From the NCBI GenBank assembly GCA_024278755.1, contig JAJRSO010000049.1, forward strand, positions 1 to 64,000: a stretch of 64,000 bases of DNA, given 5' to 3'. The position numbers and the translations under genes are program-made. Positions 36,034-44,471 of this stretch are shown here, piece by piece. This DNA comes from Calditrichota bacterium. Lineage in GTDB: Bacteria > Calditrichota > Calditrichia > Calditrichales > Calditrichaceae. The notes under the pieces are model-generated. The model worked only from the letters and a program-made list of their open reading frames with translations. It made no database searches and was not told the DNA's origin. Positions within the stretch are counted from its first letter, which is position 1, and each line of letters begins with the position of its first letter.

Positions 36034-37308
36034 TTATTTAAGTTCTATGGCACCGCTTTCGGACTGGCGCTGTACGGGACAGCCCGAACATTTTCGCGTG
36101 CGGCAATAATATTCTTCAAGATAAAATAAACCCTGGTAAAGTGCAAGAGTGGGTTGTCGCTTTTGAAAAACGGTTTGTTTCAACCGTTTGAAACGGGAGT
36201 ATCCTACCCGGGCCGGAAGCTGTTGATAAAAAGATTCGAGATAGCGGTAAAACCCATAACTGCCACTGCTCTGCGCGATGGCGCTGAACATGGGAAGTAT
36301 CAGGTTTACCAGCAGTTCGTCCATGCGGGCCCTGCCAAAAAAATAGCGGGCCTTGCCGGAACGGCGTGTCAGACCGAAGCCGTAGTGTGTCTGCCAGTAT
36401 TCCGGGCAGGGAATACGTAAAAAGTCGTAAACCTGAGCCGCTGCCTGCTGAATAGGAAGCCGCCGGGACAGGATTTGGTACAGAAAACGAAACGGGGATT
36501 CGGAAGTTTGGAACAAGAGGTGCACCCAGGCAGCCAGTCGGAAATGGGGGTGGTTAAAAGGACGTACGCCGGCAAACTGCCAAACGGACTGCGCCAGTGG
36601 AGCGACGTCAAGAAATGGGATTTGCCGCCGGTACTTATTTTTAAGTTTTAGTACGAAATCGTCGTCAGATGGCGAGGATAAAAAACCGGCTGTTCCGGCG
36701 TAAACAGCGAAAACGCTATCGGGAGCGGATTGACGGGAAAGCCAGGACCAGGGAAGCCGCTGCGCCAGTAACTGAAATGCGTCGTTGTTTGCGGAGTACC
36801 CGAGTGCGCGTAAAAAATATTCGTAAAATATCTGTTCGGCGCTGGCCGATTGCATTCGGCTCTGAAAAAAATGTTCCTTTAAACGGAGTCGTTTCAGGGC
36901 TAGGTCGCTAATCAGAGAAATATGTGCCGGGGCAATGGGACAGCTTTGCATCGTAATTTGCTTTGTGGGGGCAGGTAGCGAAATGGTTGGTATGGGAAGC
37001 GGACTTTGTGTATGTGTAACGGTGGCGGAAGCGCTGTTGTTGGTATTGACAACATGGAGTAAAACATCGGCAAAAGCCGGGTCCAGGTGGTGCTGATGGC
37101 GGTACCAGTCCTGAAAATTAAGATGACATTCCACATCGCCCTGAAAAACAATGCCGTCGAGTCGGAAACGAGCGGAGCGGAAGTCGGGCCCGCGGGCCGT
37201 ATTCAGACGGCCGGATTGTAATACCTGAAGGGTATGTCCGCCGTAACGGATGGTCTCTCCGTTTCGGGCCAGCTGTTGCCAGCGTTCATATAAGGCGCTC
37301 TCTTGCAT
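36034..37308 (-). CDS. DUF2851 family protein
   Basis: The 424-residue protein matches DUF2851, a family mostly found in Bacteroidetes and relatives: LQVLQSGRLNTARGPDFRSARFRLDG near residues 27-52 (core RGPDFRSARFRLDG), VFQGDVECHLNFQDWYRHQHHLDPAF and a C-terminal Cys cluster CRTRKCSGCPV. The DVECH and DW-HQH residues look like a possible metal-dependent nuclease-like core, but no activity is known to me. It is a single gene on the minus strand, divergent from the XRE regulator. Confidence 0.85.
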   Translation of the reverse strand: MQESALYERWQQLARNGETIRYGGHTLQVLQSGRLNTARGPDFRSARFRLDGIVFQGDVECHLNFQDWYRHQHHLDPAFADVLLHVVNTNNSASATVTHTQSPLPIPTISLPAPTKQITMQSCPIAPAHISLISDLALKRLRLKEHFFQSRMQSASAEQIFYEYFLRALGYSANNDAFQLLAQRLPWSWLSRQSAPDSVFAVYAGTAGFLSSPSDDDFVLKLKNKYRRQIPFLDVAPLAQSVWQFAGVRPFNHPHFRLAAWVHLLFQTSESPFRFLYQILSRRLPIQQAAAQVYDFLRIPCPEYWQTHYGFGLTRRSGKARYFFGRARMDELLVNLILPMFSAIAQSSGSYGFYRYLESFYQQLPARVGYSRFKRLKQTVFQKRQPTLALYQGLFYLEEYYCRTRKCSGCPVQRQSESGAIELK

Positions 37309-37390
37309 GGTGCTCTCTGCTATTGTATCTTTCCGATGTGTATAAATTATAACATTTGGAATATATAAAGCAAAAGCAGAGGTTTCAAGT

Positions 37391-37786
37391 ATGAAAATTA
37401 ACGCATCCGCCGTTAGTGAGCGTATCGACTGGTTACGTAAGCGGAACGGATTAAGTCAGGAAGAACTGGCCGCCGTCCTTCGGGTAAGCCAGCCGGCGGT
37501 AAGCAAATATCTACGCAGTCGTATTCCCCCCGCCGATACGTTGTTACGGTTGGCGCAGGCGGGTCAAACCACCATCGAATGGATTCTGACAGGCCAAAAA
37601 ACCTATCCATTTGGTAATCCTTTATCCACCGTACACGAACCGGAATCTGCATATGACGCTGACTGGCAGATGAGCAAAAAAATTGCGGCCTTGCCGGTGC
37701 CTCTCAAAGAAGCCGTTATGCGAATCGTGGATGAATTACTGGATAAAAGTAAGGAAGAGAGCGCTACAGTTTACGTTTCTGAATGA
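37391..37786 (+). CDS. XRE-family helix-turn-helix regulator
   Basis: The 131-residue protein has an N-terminal HTH_3 domain: IDWLRKRNGLSQEELAAVLRVSQPAVSKYLRSRIPPADTLLRLAQAG, of which LSQEELAAVLRVSQPAVSKY is the helix-turn-helix. The C-terminal 60 residues include a helix (LKEAVMRIVDELLDKS) that may dimerise. It is divergent from the DUF2851 gene and its 3' end overlaps the converging polyprenyl synthase gene by 23 bases. Its target is unknown. Confidence 0.88.
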   Translation: MKINASAVSERIDWLRKRNGLSQEELAAVLRVSQPAVSKYLRSRIPPADTLLRLAQAGQTTIEWILTGQKTYPFGNPLSTVHEPESAYDADWQMSKKIAALPVPLKEAVMRIVDELLDKSKEESATVYVSE

Positions 37787-38723
37787 ATTCGGTAAGCCGC
37801 AACAGAATATCTTTGGCTCTGCTCTCAGGAAGATGCGCCAGTGCTTGATACGCCCTGTCAAAATACTGCCCTGCCATCGCCTCCACCTCCTGCAGTACGC
37901 CGCTTTCGCGTAATAGGGAACGATATTCCTGCAAGGAGAGCTTCCAGAGGCTGCGATGGGAAAGATGTGGCCGCAGTTTTATGGTTAAAATAGTCTGTTT
38001 ATGCATGGCAAGGTCGCTGCCGGCTGTTTTACCGATACCGTCGGTTTCACCCATAATGTCGAGTAAATCATCCTGTACCTGAAAGCCCATTCCCAGTGCG
38101 TAACCGTACGTCTTAAAAAGATCGATTTTATCTTCGGCAGCTCCGGCGATCATGGCGCCCAGTTCACAAGAGAGTTCTAATAAAACCGCGGTTTTGCGTG
38201 CGATCATTTCCAGATAGGCCTGTTCGTCAATCTGCCGTTCCGTTTCAAACATCTTATCCTGACCCTGGCCTTCGCAAATAACAATCATGGCTTCGGTAAA
38301 ACGCTCGGCTAAAGCGGCCCGGTCAGCAGAGGTTGTGCGCAGTAGTTGTTGAAAGGCAAAACCCATTAAACCGTCTCCGGCCAGAATGGCTGTGGAAACA
38401 TCCCATTTTTTATGAACGGTCTGTTGCCCGCGCCGGGTATCGTCGTTATCCATTATATCGTCGTGCACCAGGGTAAAATTATGTAGCAGTTCCACTGCCA
38501 CCGCCGCATAACGGGCTTGCTCGGGTTTCTGCCCCAGCGCTTCGACAGCCAGCATAACCAGCAAAGGGCGGATACGTTTACCCGGAATGGTTAAAAAATA
38601 ACGAATAGGGTCGTAAAAAAGAGGGATACCGGGTTTGAAATTCAGATTTTTGAGTTCCCGGTCTATGATTTGATAATAGGGCGCCAGGCGTTCGTCCAGC
38701 GTTGTCTTTGAGAAGTGCTTCAT
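37764..38723 (-). CDS. Polyprenyl diphosphate synthase
   Basis: The 319-residue product is a trans-prenyltransferase (FPP/GGPP/octaprenyl synthase family). The first aspartate motif is LVHDDIMDNDDTRRG and the second is FQVQDDLLDIMGETDG; the GKRIRPLLVML segment near residue 50 binds diphosphate. Bulky residues before the first motif (HNFT) set the chain length, but I cannot assign the product. It may supply GGPP to the GGGP synthase at 1966, or polyprenyl chains for quinones or undecaprenyl carriers. Its start overlaps the stop of the PTS IIA gene upstream by four bases. Confidence 0.93.
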   Translation of the reverse strand: MKHFSKTTLDERLAPYYQIIDRELKNLNFKPGIPLFYDPIRYFLTIPGKRIRPLLVMLAVEALGQKPEQARYAAVAVELLHNFTLVHDDIMDNDDTRRGQQTVHKKWDVSTAILAGDGLMGFAFQQLLRTTSADRAALAERFTEAMIVICEGQGQDKMFETERQIDEQAYLEMIARKTAVLLELSCELGAMIAGAAEDKIDLFKTYGYALGMGFQVQDDLLDIMGETDGIGKTAGSDLAMHKQTILTIKLRPHLSHRSLWKLSLQEYRSLLRESGVLQEVEAMAGQYFDRAYQALAHLPESRAKDILLRLTEFIQKRKL

Positions 38724-39178
38724 GAACTGAAACGATGATTGATAATGTCGAAAATCTCCTGAACGCTGCCAGACTGAAGCAGGGATTCCCGTGTCTTCTG
38801 TTCTTTTAAACTGCGGGAAATAATGGCCAGTGTCTGAATATGCGGACCCGATGTCGTACGCGGGGATAACACTAAAAAAATGAGATTGGCCGGTTTTCCG
38901 TCTAAAGACTCAAAATCGACGCCGTCTTTTTTAATTCCAAGTGCAATGGTCATTCCCTTTACACCGTCTGTTTTGGCGTGGGGAATGGCCAGACCGCTTT
39001 CCAGCCCCGTGCTGAGATATCCCTCTCTGGCCAGTACGTCCTGCAAAGCCAGGCGGGCATCGGAAAGCGCTTCGTTTTTATCCAGCAGTGTTATTAATTC
39101 TTCTATTATCTGAAATTTTGTGCTGCCCTGTAAATCAATTTTAATATGCTCAGGCAGTAAATAGTCCGCTAAGCGCAT
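38720..39178 (-). CDS. PTS IIA-like protein, fructose/nitrogen family (copy 1)
   Basis: The 152-residue protein is a IIA domain of the fructose/mannitol/Ntr type. The phospho-histidine is in GLAIPHAKTDGVKG (about residue 67), and VDFESLDGKPANLIFLVLSP is the conserved strand of the fold. It stands alone without IIB or IIC parts, which suggests a regulatory, PtsN-like role rather than sugar transport. It is divergent from a second IIA gene 122 bases away and is coupled to the polyprenyl synthase gene. A GGAGGAATT site precedes the start. Confidence 0.92.
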   Translation of the reverse strand: MRLADYLLPEHIKIDLQGSTKFQIIEELITLLDKNEALSDARLALQDVLAREGYLSTGLESGLAIPHAKTDGVKGMTIALGIKKDGVDFESLDGKPANLIFLVLSPRTTSGPHIQTLAIISRSLKEQKTRESLLQSGSVQEIFDIINHRFSS

Positions 39179-39201
39179 AATTCCTCCTTAGAATAAACCT
39201 A

Positions 39202-39230
39202 AATTTAGGCATATTAAAATTTTATGTCAA
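39202..39230 (-). promoter_or_regulatory. Putative sigma-70 promoter of PTS IIA copy 1, with palindrome
   Basis: On the minus strand TTGACA (39230-39225) is followed, after exactly 17 bases, by TAAATT (39207-39202), about 24 bases before the start codon. The -10 element lies inside the perfect palindrome CCTAAATTTAGG (39198-39209), a likely operator. GGCATATTA occurs at 39208-39216 and again at 39249-39257, on the side of the divergent copy. Confidence 0.5.
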
Positions 39231-39300
39231 ACACTTAATAAAAGTATTGGCATATTACATAGAAAATATTAACTTTAAGAAAATTAGAAACGGAGGTGAA

Positions 39301-39774
39301 ATGCGTCTTACGGATATTTTATTAACGGAACATATTATTCTACCTTTAAAGGCGAACCAGCGGGATGAGGCCATTAAAGAGCTTATTGTGATGCTGGCTG
39401 AAAAAGATCTGGTTACGGATGTCGAACAGGCTTATGCTGCCGTACTGGAACGTGAAAAACTGATGACAACCGGTGTTGGCAACGGCATTGGCATTCCTCA
39501 TTGTAAGGACAAATCCTGTCCTAATTTTGCGGTTGCGCTGGGTATTCAGCCTAAGGGCATTAAATTTGAATCCATTGATAAAAAAGATGTGAAAGTCGTC
39601 TTTTTATTAGTGGGGCCGGAAAACAATCCCGGCATGCATATTAAGCTGCTCAGCCGGATTTCGCGCTTAATGAGCAACGAAGAATTGCGCCAGAGTATTC
39701 TAAAAAGCAAGGATGCCCAAAAAATACACGATTTGATCGATGATGAAGAAAACTATTATTTTGACATAGATTAA
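39301..39774 (+). CDS. PTS IIA-like protein, fructose/nitrogen family (copy 2)
   Basis: The 157-residue protein is a second IIA of the fructose/Ntr family, starting MRLTDILLTEHIILPL and carrying the phospho-histidine in GVGNGIGIPHCKDKSC (about residue 67). The residue after the active His is Cys where copy 1 has Ala. The start at 39301 is set by ACGGAGGTGAA; an upstream in-frame ATG at 39247 would use promoter DNA. A four-base gap separates it from the PII-like gene, which is followed by the Ser/Thr kinase, so a signalling operon is likely. Confidence 0.92.
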   Translation: MRLTDILLTEHIILPLKANQRDEAIKELIVMLAEKDLVTDVEQAYAAVLEREKLMTTGVGNGIGIPHCKDKSCPNFAVALGIQPKGIKFESIDKKDVKVVFLLVGPENNPGMHIKLLSRISRLMSNEELRQSILKSKDAQKIHDLIDDEENYYFDID

Positions 39775-39778
39775 ATCG

Positions 39779-40126
39779 ATGAAACTGGTTATTTTTATCC
39801 TCAATAAAGAGGAATATCTGGATCAGGTGCTGGAAGCGTTTTTGGAGCTTGATATTGGCGGCGCGACCGTTTTGGATTCGGTGGGGATGGGCCGTATTCT
39901 GGCGCATGATATTCCTATCTTTGCAGGATTTCAAAATCTTTTGCAGGATACACGGCCGGGAAATAAGACTATTTTTACTGTGGTTCCCGAAAAAAAAATT
40001 GTGCCTTTAACCAAGGAAATTGAACATATTACAGGGAGTCTCGATAGTCCGGGCAGCGGTTTGCTAATCGTACTGCCGGTTGATTCGGTGAAAGGAATTC
40101 CCGGCCAGCCCTCAAAAGAAGATTAG
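39779..40126 (+). CDS. PII-like protein of unknown function
   Basis: The 115-residue product resembles a PII-type ferredoxin-like fold: MKLVIFILNKEEYLDQVLEAFLELDIGGATVLDSVGMGR (core GGATVLDSVGMGR) recalls the PII segment leading to the T-loop, and GSGLLIVLPVDSVKG recalls its C-terminal strand. The classical uridylylated T-loop tyrosine cannot be identified. It sits between a IIA gene and a protein kinase gene. A role as a small-molecule sensor for the IIA-kinase group is possible but is only inferred. Confidence 0.7.
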   Translation: MKLVIFILNKEEYLDQVLEAFLELDIGGATVLDSVGMGRILAHDIPIFAGFQNLLQDTRPGNKTIFTVVPEKKIVPLTKEIEHITGSLDSPGSGLLIVLPVDSVKGIPGQPSKED

Positions 40127-40135
40127 TTTCGTATT

Positions 40136-41617
40136 ATGACAACCCCGCAAAATGCAGCCGAATATATTGGCGCTTATAAAATTCTGCACAAGATCGGCGA
40201 AGGAGGTATGGCCCTGATTTATAAGGCCATACAGCCTTCGCTTAAGCGTACGGTTGTAATTAAAAAATTAAAAGACCCCAATCGTGAAATTATCAACCGT
40301 TTCAAAAAAGAGGCGTTGCTCAGCGCTTCATTTCATCACTAAAACCTGACCGCAGTATATGATTTTTTATACACCAAGCGTTCCTACTATCTGGTGATGG
40401 AATATGTAGACGGCGAGGATTTACGCACCATAATCGATTATATGGCGCCGTTTCCCGCTACGCTGGCCGGTCTTATTATCCTCGAAATTACCCGCGGCTT
40501 GCAATATACGCATGCGCGCAACATTATTCACCGGGATATAAAACCGGGGAATATCCTTGTTTCGTATAACGGTGATGTAAAACTGATTGATTTTGGCGTA
40601 GCCAGGGATAATGTTTCCACGCGGCTCACGCTCACGGGAATGATCGTGGGCACTCCGGCTTATATGGCGCCGGAGCAGGCCAGCGGAGAACCGCTTTCCA
40701 CAGGCAGCGATTTGTTTGCCGCCGGTATTCTGCTTTATGAACTGCTCACCGGCGTCAAACCGTTTTACGGTGACAACAATACGGAAATTTTATCCAAAAT
40801 TGTACGTAACAAATATATTCCGCCACAGCGCCTTAATCCCGATATACCCCGTTCTTATCGTAAAATTATTAAAAAAGCGCTTCACAAAGATAAAAAACAC
40901 CGTTATCAAAATGCGGGTGAAATGATAAAGGATCTGGAAAAGGCCATCGACTGGAAGGCGCAGAGCGACAAAAAAACAGTGATTAGCCGATTCTTAAAAA
41001 AACTGGATAAAACACGGGAAACCTCGGGAACCGACAGCGTTAAAATGCAGGTATTCGAAGCGGTTCCTTCCTGGGGCTGGCGCACTTATCGCGCAGCGCT
41101 GGGCTTGGTAATTGCCGGCCTTCTGGTCTATCAGGGCATGCGTTTCAGTGAAAAACAACTGGGCTATGTTCAGTTGCCCGTCGTGGCGCAGGGATGGACG
41201 GTAGGGGTAGACGGACAGAAGGCCCGTACGATGCAGAAAGGCGAATTACGTATTGGGCCGCTGCTAAAAGGGATACACCGGCTTAAAGCGTATTCACCTC
41301 AAAAACCGGGCATTGTTATGGCAGATTTAATGGTTAAACCGAATACGACGGAACGGTTTAATCTTCGTATGCCGGATGTGTTCGATTCAGCTTCCTGTTC
41401 CATATTCAGCACACCGCAAGGAGCGGCGGTATTTGTAAATGATTCTCTTTTCGGTAGTGCGCCGCTTAGCGGTTTGCGTTTACAACCCGGTCGCTATAAA
41501 ATTGGTTTAAGCAAAACCGGTTATGCCGACAGAAAAGAGACAATCATGCTGAGCAGAGGTCAGGACTATGTTTTTCAGTTTCATCTTTTTAAAAAAGATG
41601 GAAGGAAAAAGCCTTAA
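40136..41617 (+). pseudogene. Ser/Thr protein kinase with PEGA domain, interrupted by one in-frame TAA
   Basis: The frame encodes a Hanks-type kinase: glycine loop KIGEGGMALIYKA, Lys in VVIKKL, hinge MEYVDGEDL, catalytic loop IIHRDIKPGNILV, VKLIDFGVAR and APEQASGEPLSTGSDLFAAG. A membrane helix (YRAALGLVIAGLLVYQGM) and a C-terminal PEGA domain (SIFSTPQGAAVFVND) follow. TAA at 40340-40342 (codon 69 of 494) lies after SASFHH and before NLTAVYDF, where kinases read HPNI or HQNL, and the frame continues without change. A restart at 40394 would lack the ATP loop and Lys, so no active kinase would result. Readthrough, fresh nonsense mutation or sequence error are possible. It follows the PII-like gene by nine bases. 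Confidence 0.85.
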
Positions 41618-41699
41618 AACAGATATTCTTAAAAGCCAGTCTGCATACAGATTAAACAATGTGCCGGGCACATTTGTCTTTTAAAATTCAGAGCAAGCC

Positions 41700-42473
41700 A
41701 TGAAACCCGTTTCAAAAAGGCTGTTTCAGGATACAGCAAAATTAAAACAAAAAAAATATCGTGATTTACAGGGCCGCTACCTGATAAGCGGTCTGAATGC
41801 GATTCAGGGAGCCTTGGCGTCGGGGCAGGAGCCGTTGGCTGTTTTTATTATGCAGGGTCGGGAGCATCTGGCGGAGGCCTTCTCGGCCTGGTTATCGGCA
41901 GGAATTTATTCCGTAACGGAAAAAGAATTCGGCCGAATCGTTGATGAAAAAAATCCGCAGGGAATCGCCTTACTGATGAAACGGCCGTTTCCTGATTTCA
42001 ATACGTTTAGGCCGCTACACGGTATTTTTATCTATCTCGAGGCGGTTAATGATCCCGGCAACCTGGGTACGATAATACGCAGCGCCCTCTGGTTTGGCGC
42101 CGATACGATTTTACTAAGCCCGGGATCCGCAGATCCTTTTCAGCCAAAAGTGGTGCGCGCTTCGGCCGGAGCGGCGGCCCGGATTCATCTGTACGAGCAG
42201 GTTGAACCGACCGATTTGGAACGTTTAAAAAAAGAGACGCATCTGCAAATAGCCGCTACTGTTGTGCATGGCGGTGTTGCCTTAAACTCGTTTACATATG
42301 CTTCGGAAACACCCTTGCTGTTGGCTTTTGGTTCGGAAGCGCACGGTTTATCGGATGAAATGGTGGCTTTAAGCGATATTCGACTGACCATACCCAAAAA
42401 AGGAAAACTTGAATCGCTAAATCTGGCTATTTCCGCAGCGCTCTGTTTGTACGAAATAACCCGCGAAAAATAA
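41700..42473 (+). CDS. RNA 2'-O-ribose methyltransferase, TrmH/SpoU family
   Basis: The 257-residue protein has an N-terminal substrate-binding part (YLISGLNAIQGALASGQ) and a C-terminal SPOUT knot with the three family motifs: NDPGNLGTIIRSALWFGAD, LLLAFGSEAHGLSDEM and IPKKGKLESLNLAISAALCLYEI (cores NPGNLG-like, GSEAHGLS and ESLNLAISAA). It methylates a ribose of rRNA or tRNA using SAM; the exact position is unknown. The distance to the CPBP gene is 15 bases, so they may be co-transcribed. Confidence 0.92.
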   Translation: MKPVSKRLFQDTAKLKQKKYRDLQGRYLISGLNAIQGALASGQEPLAVFIMQGREHLAEAFSAWLSAGIYSVTEKEFGRIVDEKNPQGIALLMKRPFPDFNTFRPLHGIFIYLEAVNDPGNLGTIIRSALWFGADTILLSPGSADPFQPKVVRASAGAAARIHLYEQVEPTDLERLKKETHLQIAATVVHGGVALNSFTYASETPLLLAFGSEAHGLSDEMVALSDIRLTIPKKGKLESLNLAISAALCLYEITREK

Positions 42474-42488
42474 AAAGGATAATCATTA

Positions 42489-43307
42489 ATGCAGGACCGA
42501 AAACAGTTTCCTGAGCCGCTGGAAGCCCTGCTTCTGGTGTTGGCAGTATTTGCCGTATCCATTCTAAGTATATACATTTTATCTGTTTTAAATCAGTCTG
42601 ATTTAAGTAAGCCGCAAACCATAATCCAAAATGCCCGCTATTACTATATTTTTGGCGGCAGTCTGTTTTTGATTATTCCCCTTCTTTATGCCCGTTTGCG
42701 TCATTATCCGCTGCGCAGGGTTTTCCGGCTCAATCCGGTACCGCTATCGGTTATTTTAGTTAGTCTTCCCGTCGGTTTCGCTTTAACCGTACTTTCCGAT
42801 GAGTTGGATCGTCTGTTAGGGCTTATCATTACCATACCGCAATGGGTGTATGATATGATGTATCCGCTTAAGGCAGAAAGTCTTTCGGATTGGGCGCTTA
42901 TTTTAATGGGCGCTGTTATTATTGCCGCTATTGCGGAAGAGGTTCTTTTTCGAGGTTTTTTACAGATAAGTCTCGAGCGCAAAGGCGACGCCACCAGAGC
43001 GGTGTTGCTTTCTGCCCTGGCCTGGACTCTTATTCATCAAAATCCATACTGGGCAGTGGAAATATTTATTATGGGTATTTTTATCGGATTTTTAGCCTGG
43101 CGTACCAACTCCATTATTCCATCGGTTATTGTACATGCGCTTAATAATTTTATAGCCGTGTGGATGCTAAATAGCAAACCGGAGGAATCAATGGGCTGGT
43201 ATGAGTGGCACGGACACGTATCACCGATGGTGTTAGTGCCAGCGTTTTTTGTTCTGGTATGGGGACTGCGCCAAATCAGCGCTCCGTATCAGGCAGGGTC
43301 AGGATAA
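42489..43307 (+). CDS. CPBP-family intramembrane metalloprotease
   Basis: The 272-residue polytopic membrane protein has about seven hydrophobic segments. The CPBP (Abi/CAAX protease) motifs are visible: AIAEEVLFRGFLQISLERK with the EExxxR core, WTLIHQNPYWAVEIFIMGIFIGFLAWRTNS (the HxxP-like histidine is in LIHQN) and PSVIVHALNNF with the last histidine. It is an intramembrane protease of unknown substrate. The 3' end overlaps the converging SatD-like gene by 32 bases. Confidence 0.88.
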   Translation: MQDRKQFPEPLEALLLVLAVFAVSILSIYILSVLNQSDLSKPQTIIQNARYYYIFGGSLFLIIPLLYARLRHYPLRRVFRLNPVPLSVILVSLPVGFALTVLSDELDRLLGLIITIPQWVYDMMYPLKAESLSDWALILMGAVIIAAIAEEVLFRGFLQISLERKGDATRAVLLSALAWTLIHQNPYWAVEIFIMGIFIGFLAWRTNSIIPSVIVHALNNFIAVWMLNSKPEESMGWYEWHGHVSPMVLVPAFFVLVWGLRQISAPYQAGSG

Positions 43308-43920
43308 GAATATCGTTTAGGGTCTTTTCCGCATCCAGTACATCCGCCGCGCCGGAATGATGAATGGAATCCCAGACGGCCTGGGGTGAGACCCGTTCGT
43401 CCGCGGCAACCCGTTTATACGTTCCCATCTCTTTGTACATCCAGTAGCGTTTGTAAGTCGTTTCGCTCCAGCGGCTTTTGATAGAAAAAATCAATCGGTA
43501 CAGAATATTAATCCACTGGTCAAATTCATTATCTTTAGTATCGATACGCACGGCGCTTTTTTTCTTTTTTGCAACGGTAAGCGCCGTATTGGCGCGGTGA
43601 AAAGCAGGCCCGTCCATTTCAATGGGAATTTTACTGCCCATCTTTTGAATGGGGCCATAGCCAATGCCAAAACGCAGCGACATAGGATAGAGCAGATGCT
43701 CGAACTGAAGGATGACCTTGTTCACCGAAGATAAATTTTGTAACACACCCTGAAATTCATCACCCTTGGTAATCATAAACGGGGCTTCTATTTCATCGGA
43801 GAAACGTTCGTTTACCTGCACAACGGCCGATTTTAAAAACAATTGCCATTCATAACGTTCCCGTTCTTTAAGCTGCCGGGAATCTTTGATATCGGCGATG
43901 AGTACGGCATAGTTTTGCAT
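43276..43920 (-). CDS. SatD-family protein
   Basis: The 214-residue protein matches the SatD family: YAVLIADIKDSRQLKERE at the start, FMITKGDEFQGVLQN, LRFGIGYGPIQ and AFHRANTALTVAKKK. The early LIADIKDS and the later KGDEFQ acidic residues resemble the metal-binding acids of nucleotide cyclase folds, but no activity is known to me. A C-terminal SPQAVWDSIHHSGA segment looks like a helix-turn-helix. It follows the V4R-like gene by two bases in a minus-strand operon with the alanyl-tRNA editing gene. Confidence 0.75.
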   Translation of the reverse strand: MQNYAVLIADIKDSRQLKERERYEWQLFLKSAVVQVNERFSDEIEAPFMITKGDEFQGVLQNLSSVNKVILQFEHLLYPMSLRFGIGYGPIQKMGSKIPIEMDGPAFHRANTALTVAKKKKSAVRIDTKDNEFDQWINILYRLIFSIKSRWSETTYKRYWMYKEMGTYKRVAADERVSPQAVWDSIHHSGAADVLDAEKTLNDILILTLPDTER

Positions 43921-43922
43921 GG

Positions 43923-44471
43923 TTAATCCCAGCTGATTTGATAGTCTATCGAAATATCCGAAGATTTTATTTCTTTACAGGAAATATTTTTGACGCCGCA
44001 CAAACGGCAGCCTTCTTCAAGATAGCCGATTTCGGAGCGTTTTATGGATTCCATATAGGGCTGTCCGTAACTGATATGAACGGCAAAATTGTTTTTTTCG
44101 ACGGCCGTAAGCTGCATATCGCCCAGCCCGAAAAGTACCGGCCGCATACGCACCATTTGCCGTAAAAATCCGGCGGCGTCGCCATTGTCCATATAAAGCT
44201 GAAAATAACGGGGCAGAATTTGGCTGGCATTCCAGCGTCCCAAATCATAAAACCCCTCGATGGAACCGTTAAAAAAATCATTTAACATGGTTTCATCAAT
44301 TATTTTTAAAATGGACTCGGGATAGTCTTTGGATAAAACCACCGGCTGGCGCAGTAGATTTTTATCTGCCGGCTCGATTTTTCGCTGAAAATTTTTTAAC
44401 GTGTCCGCACCATAACGGCTGGCGATAAAATCAAAACGGGTAAGGATAACAACTCCTTTTATTCCATTCAT
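43923..44471 (-). CDS. V4R/heme-NO-binding-like protein (DUF2378-like), tentative
   Basis: The 182-residue protein recalls the DUF2378 (TIGR02265) and heme-NO-binding-like fold: GVVILTRFDFIASRYGADTL at the start, then SKDYPESILKIIDE, GFYDLGRWNASQILPRYF in the middle and SEIGYLEEGCRLCGVKN at the end. The two Cys in CRLCG could bind metal. The match is by pattern only and a different family is possible. The start overlaps the stop of the alanyl-tRNA editing gene (ATGA). Confidence 0.5.
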   Translation of the reverse strand: MNGIKGVVILTRFDFIASRYGADTLKNFQRKIEPADKNLLRQPVVLSKDYPESILKIIDETMLNDFFNGSIEGFYDLGRWNASQILPRYFQLYMDNGDAAGFLRQMVRMRPVLFGLGDMQLTAVEKNNFAVHISYGQPYMESIKRSEIGYLEEGCRLCGVKNISCKEIKSSDISIDYQISWD

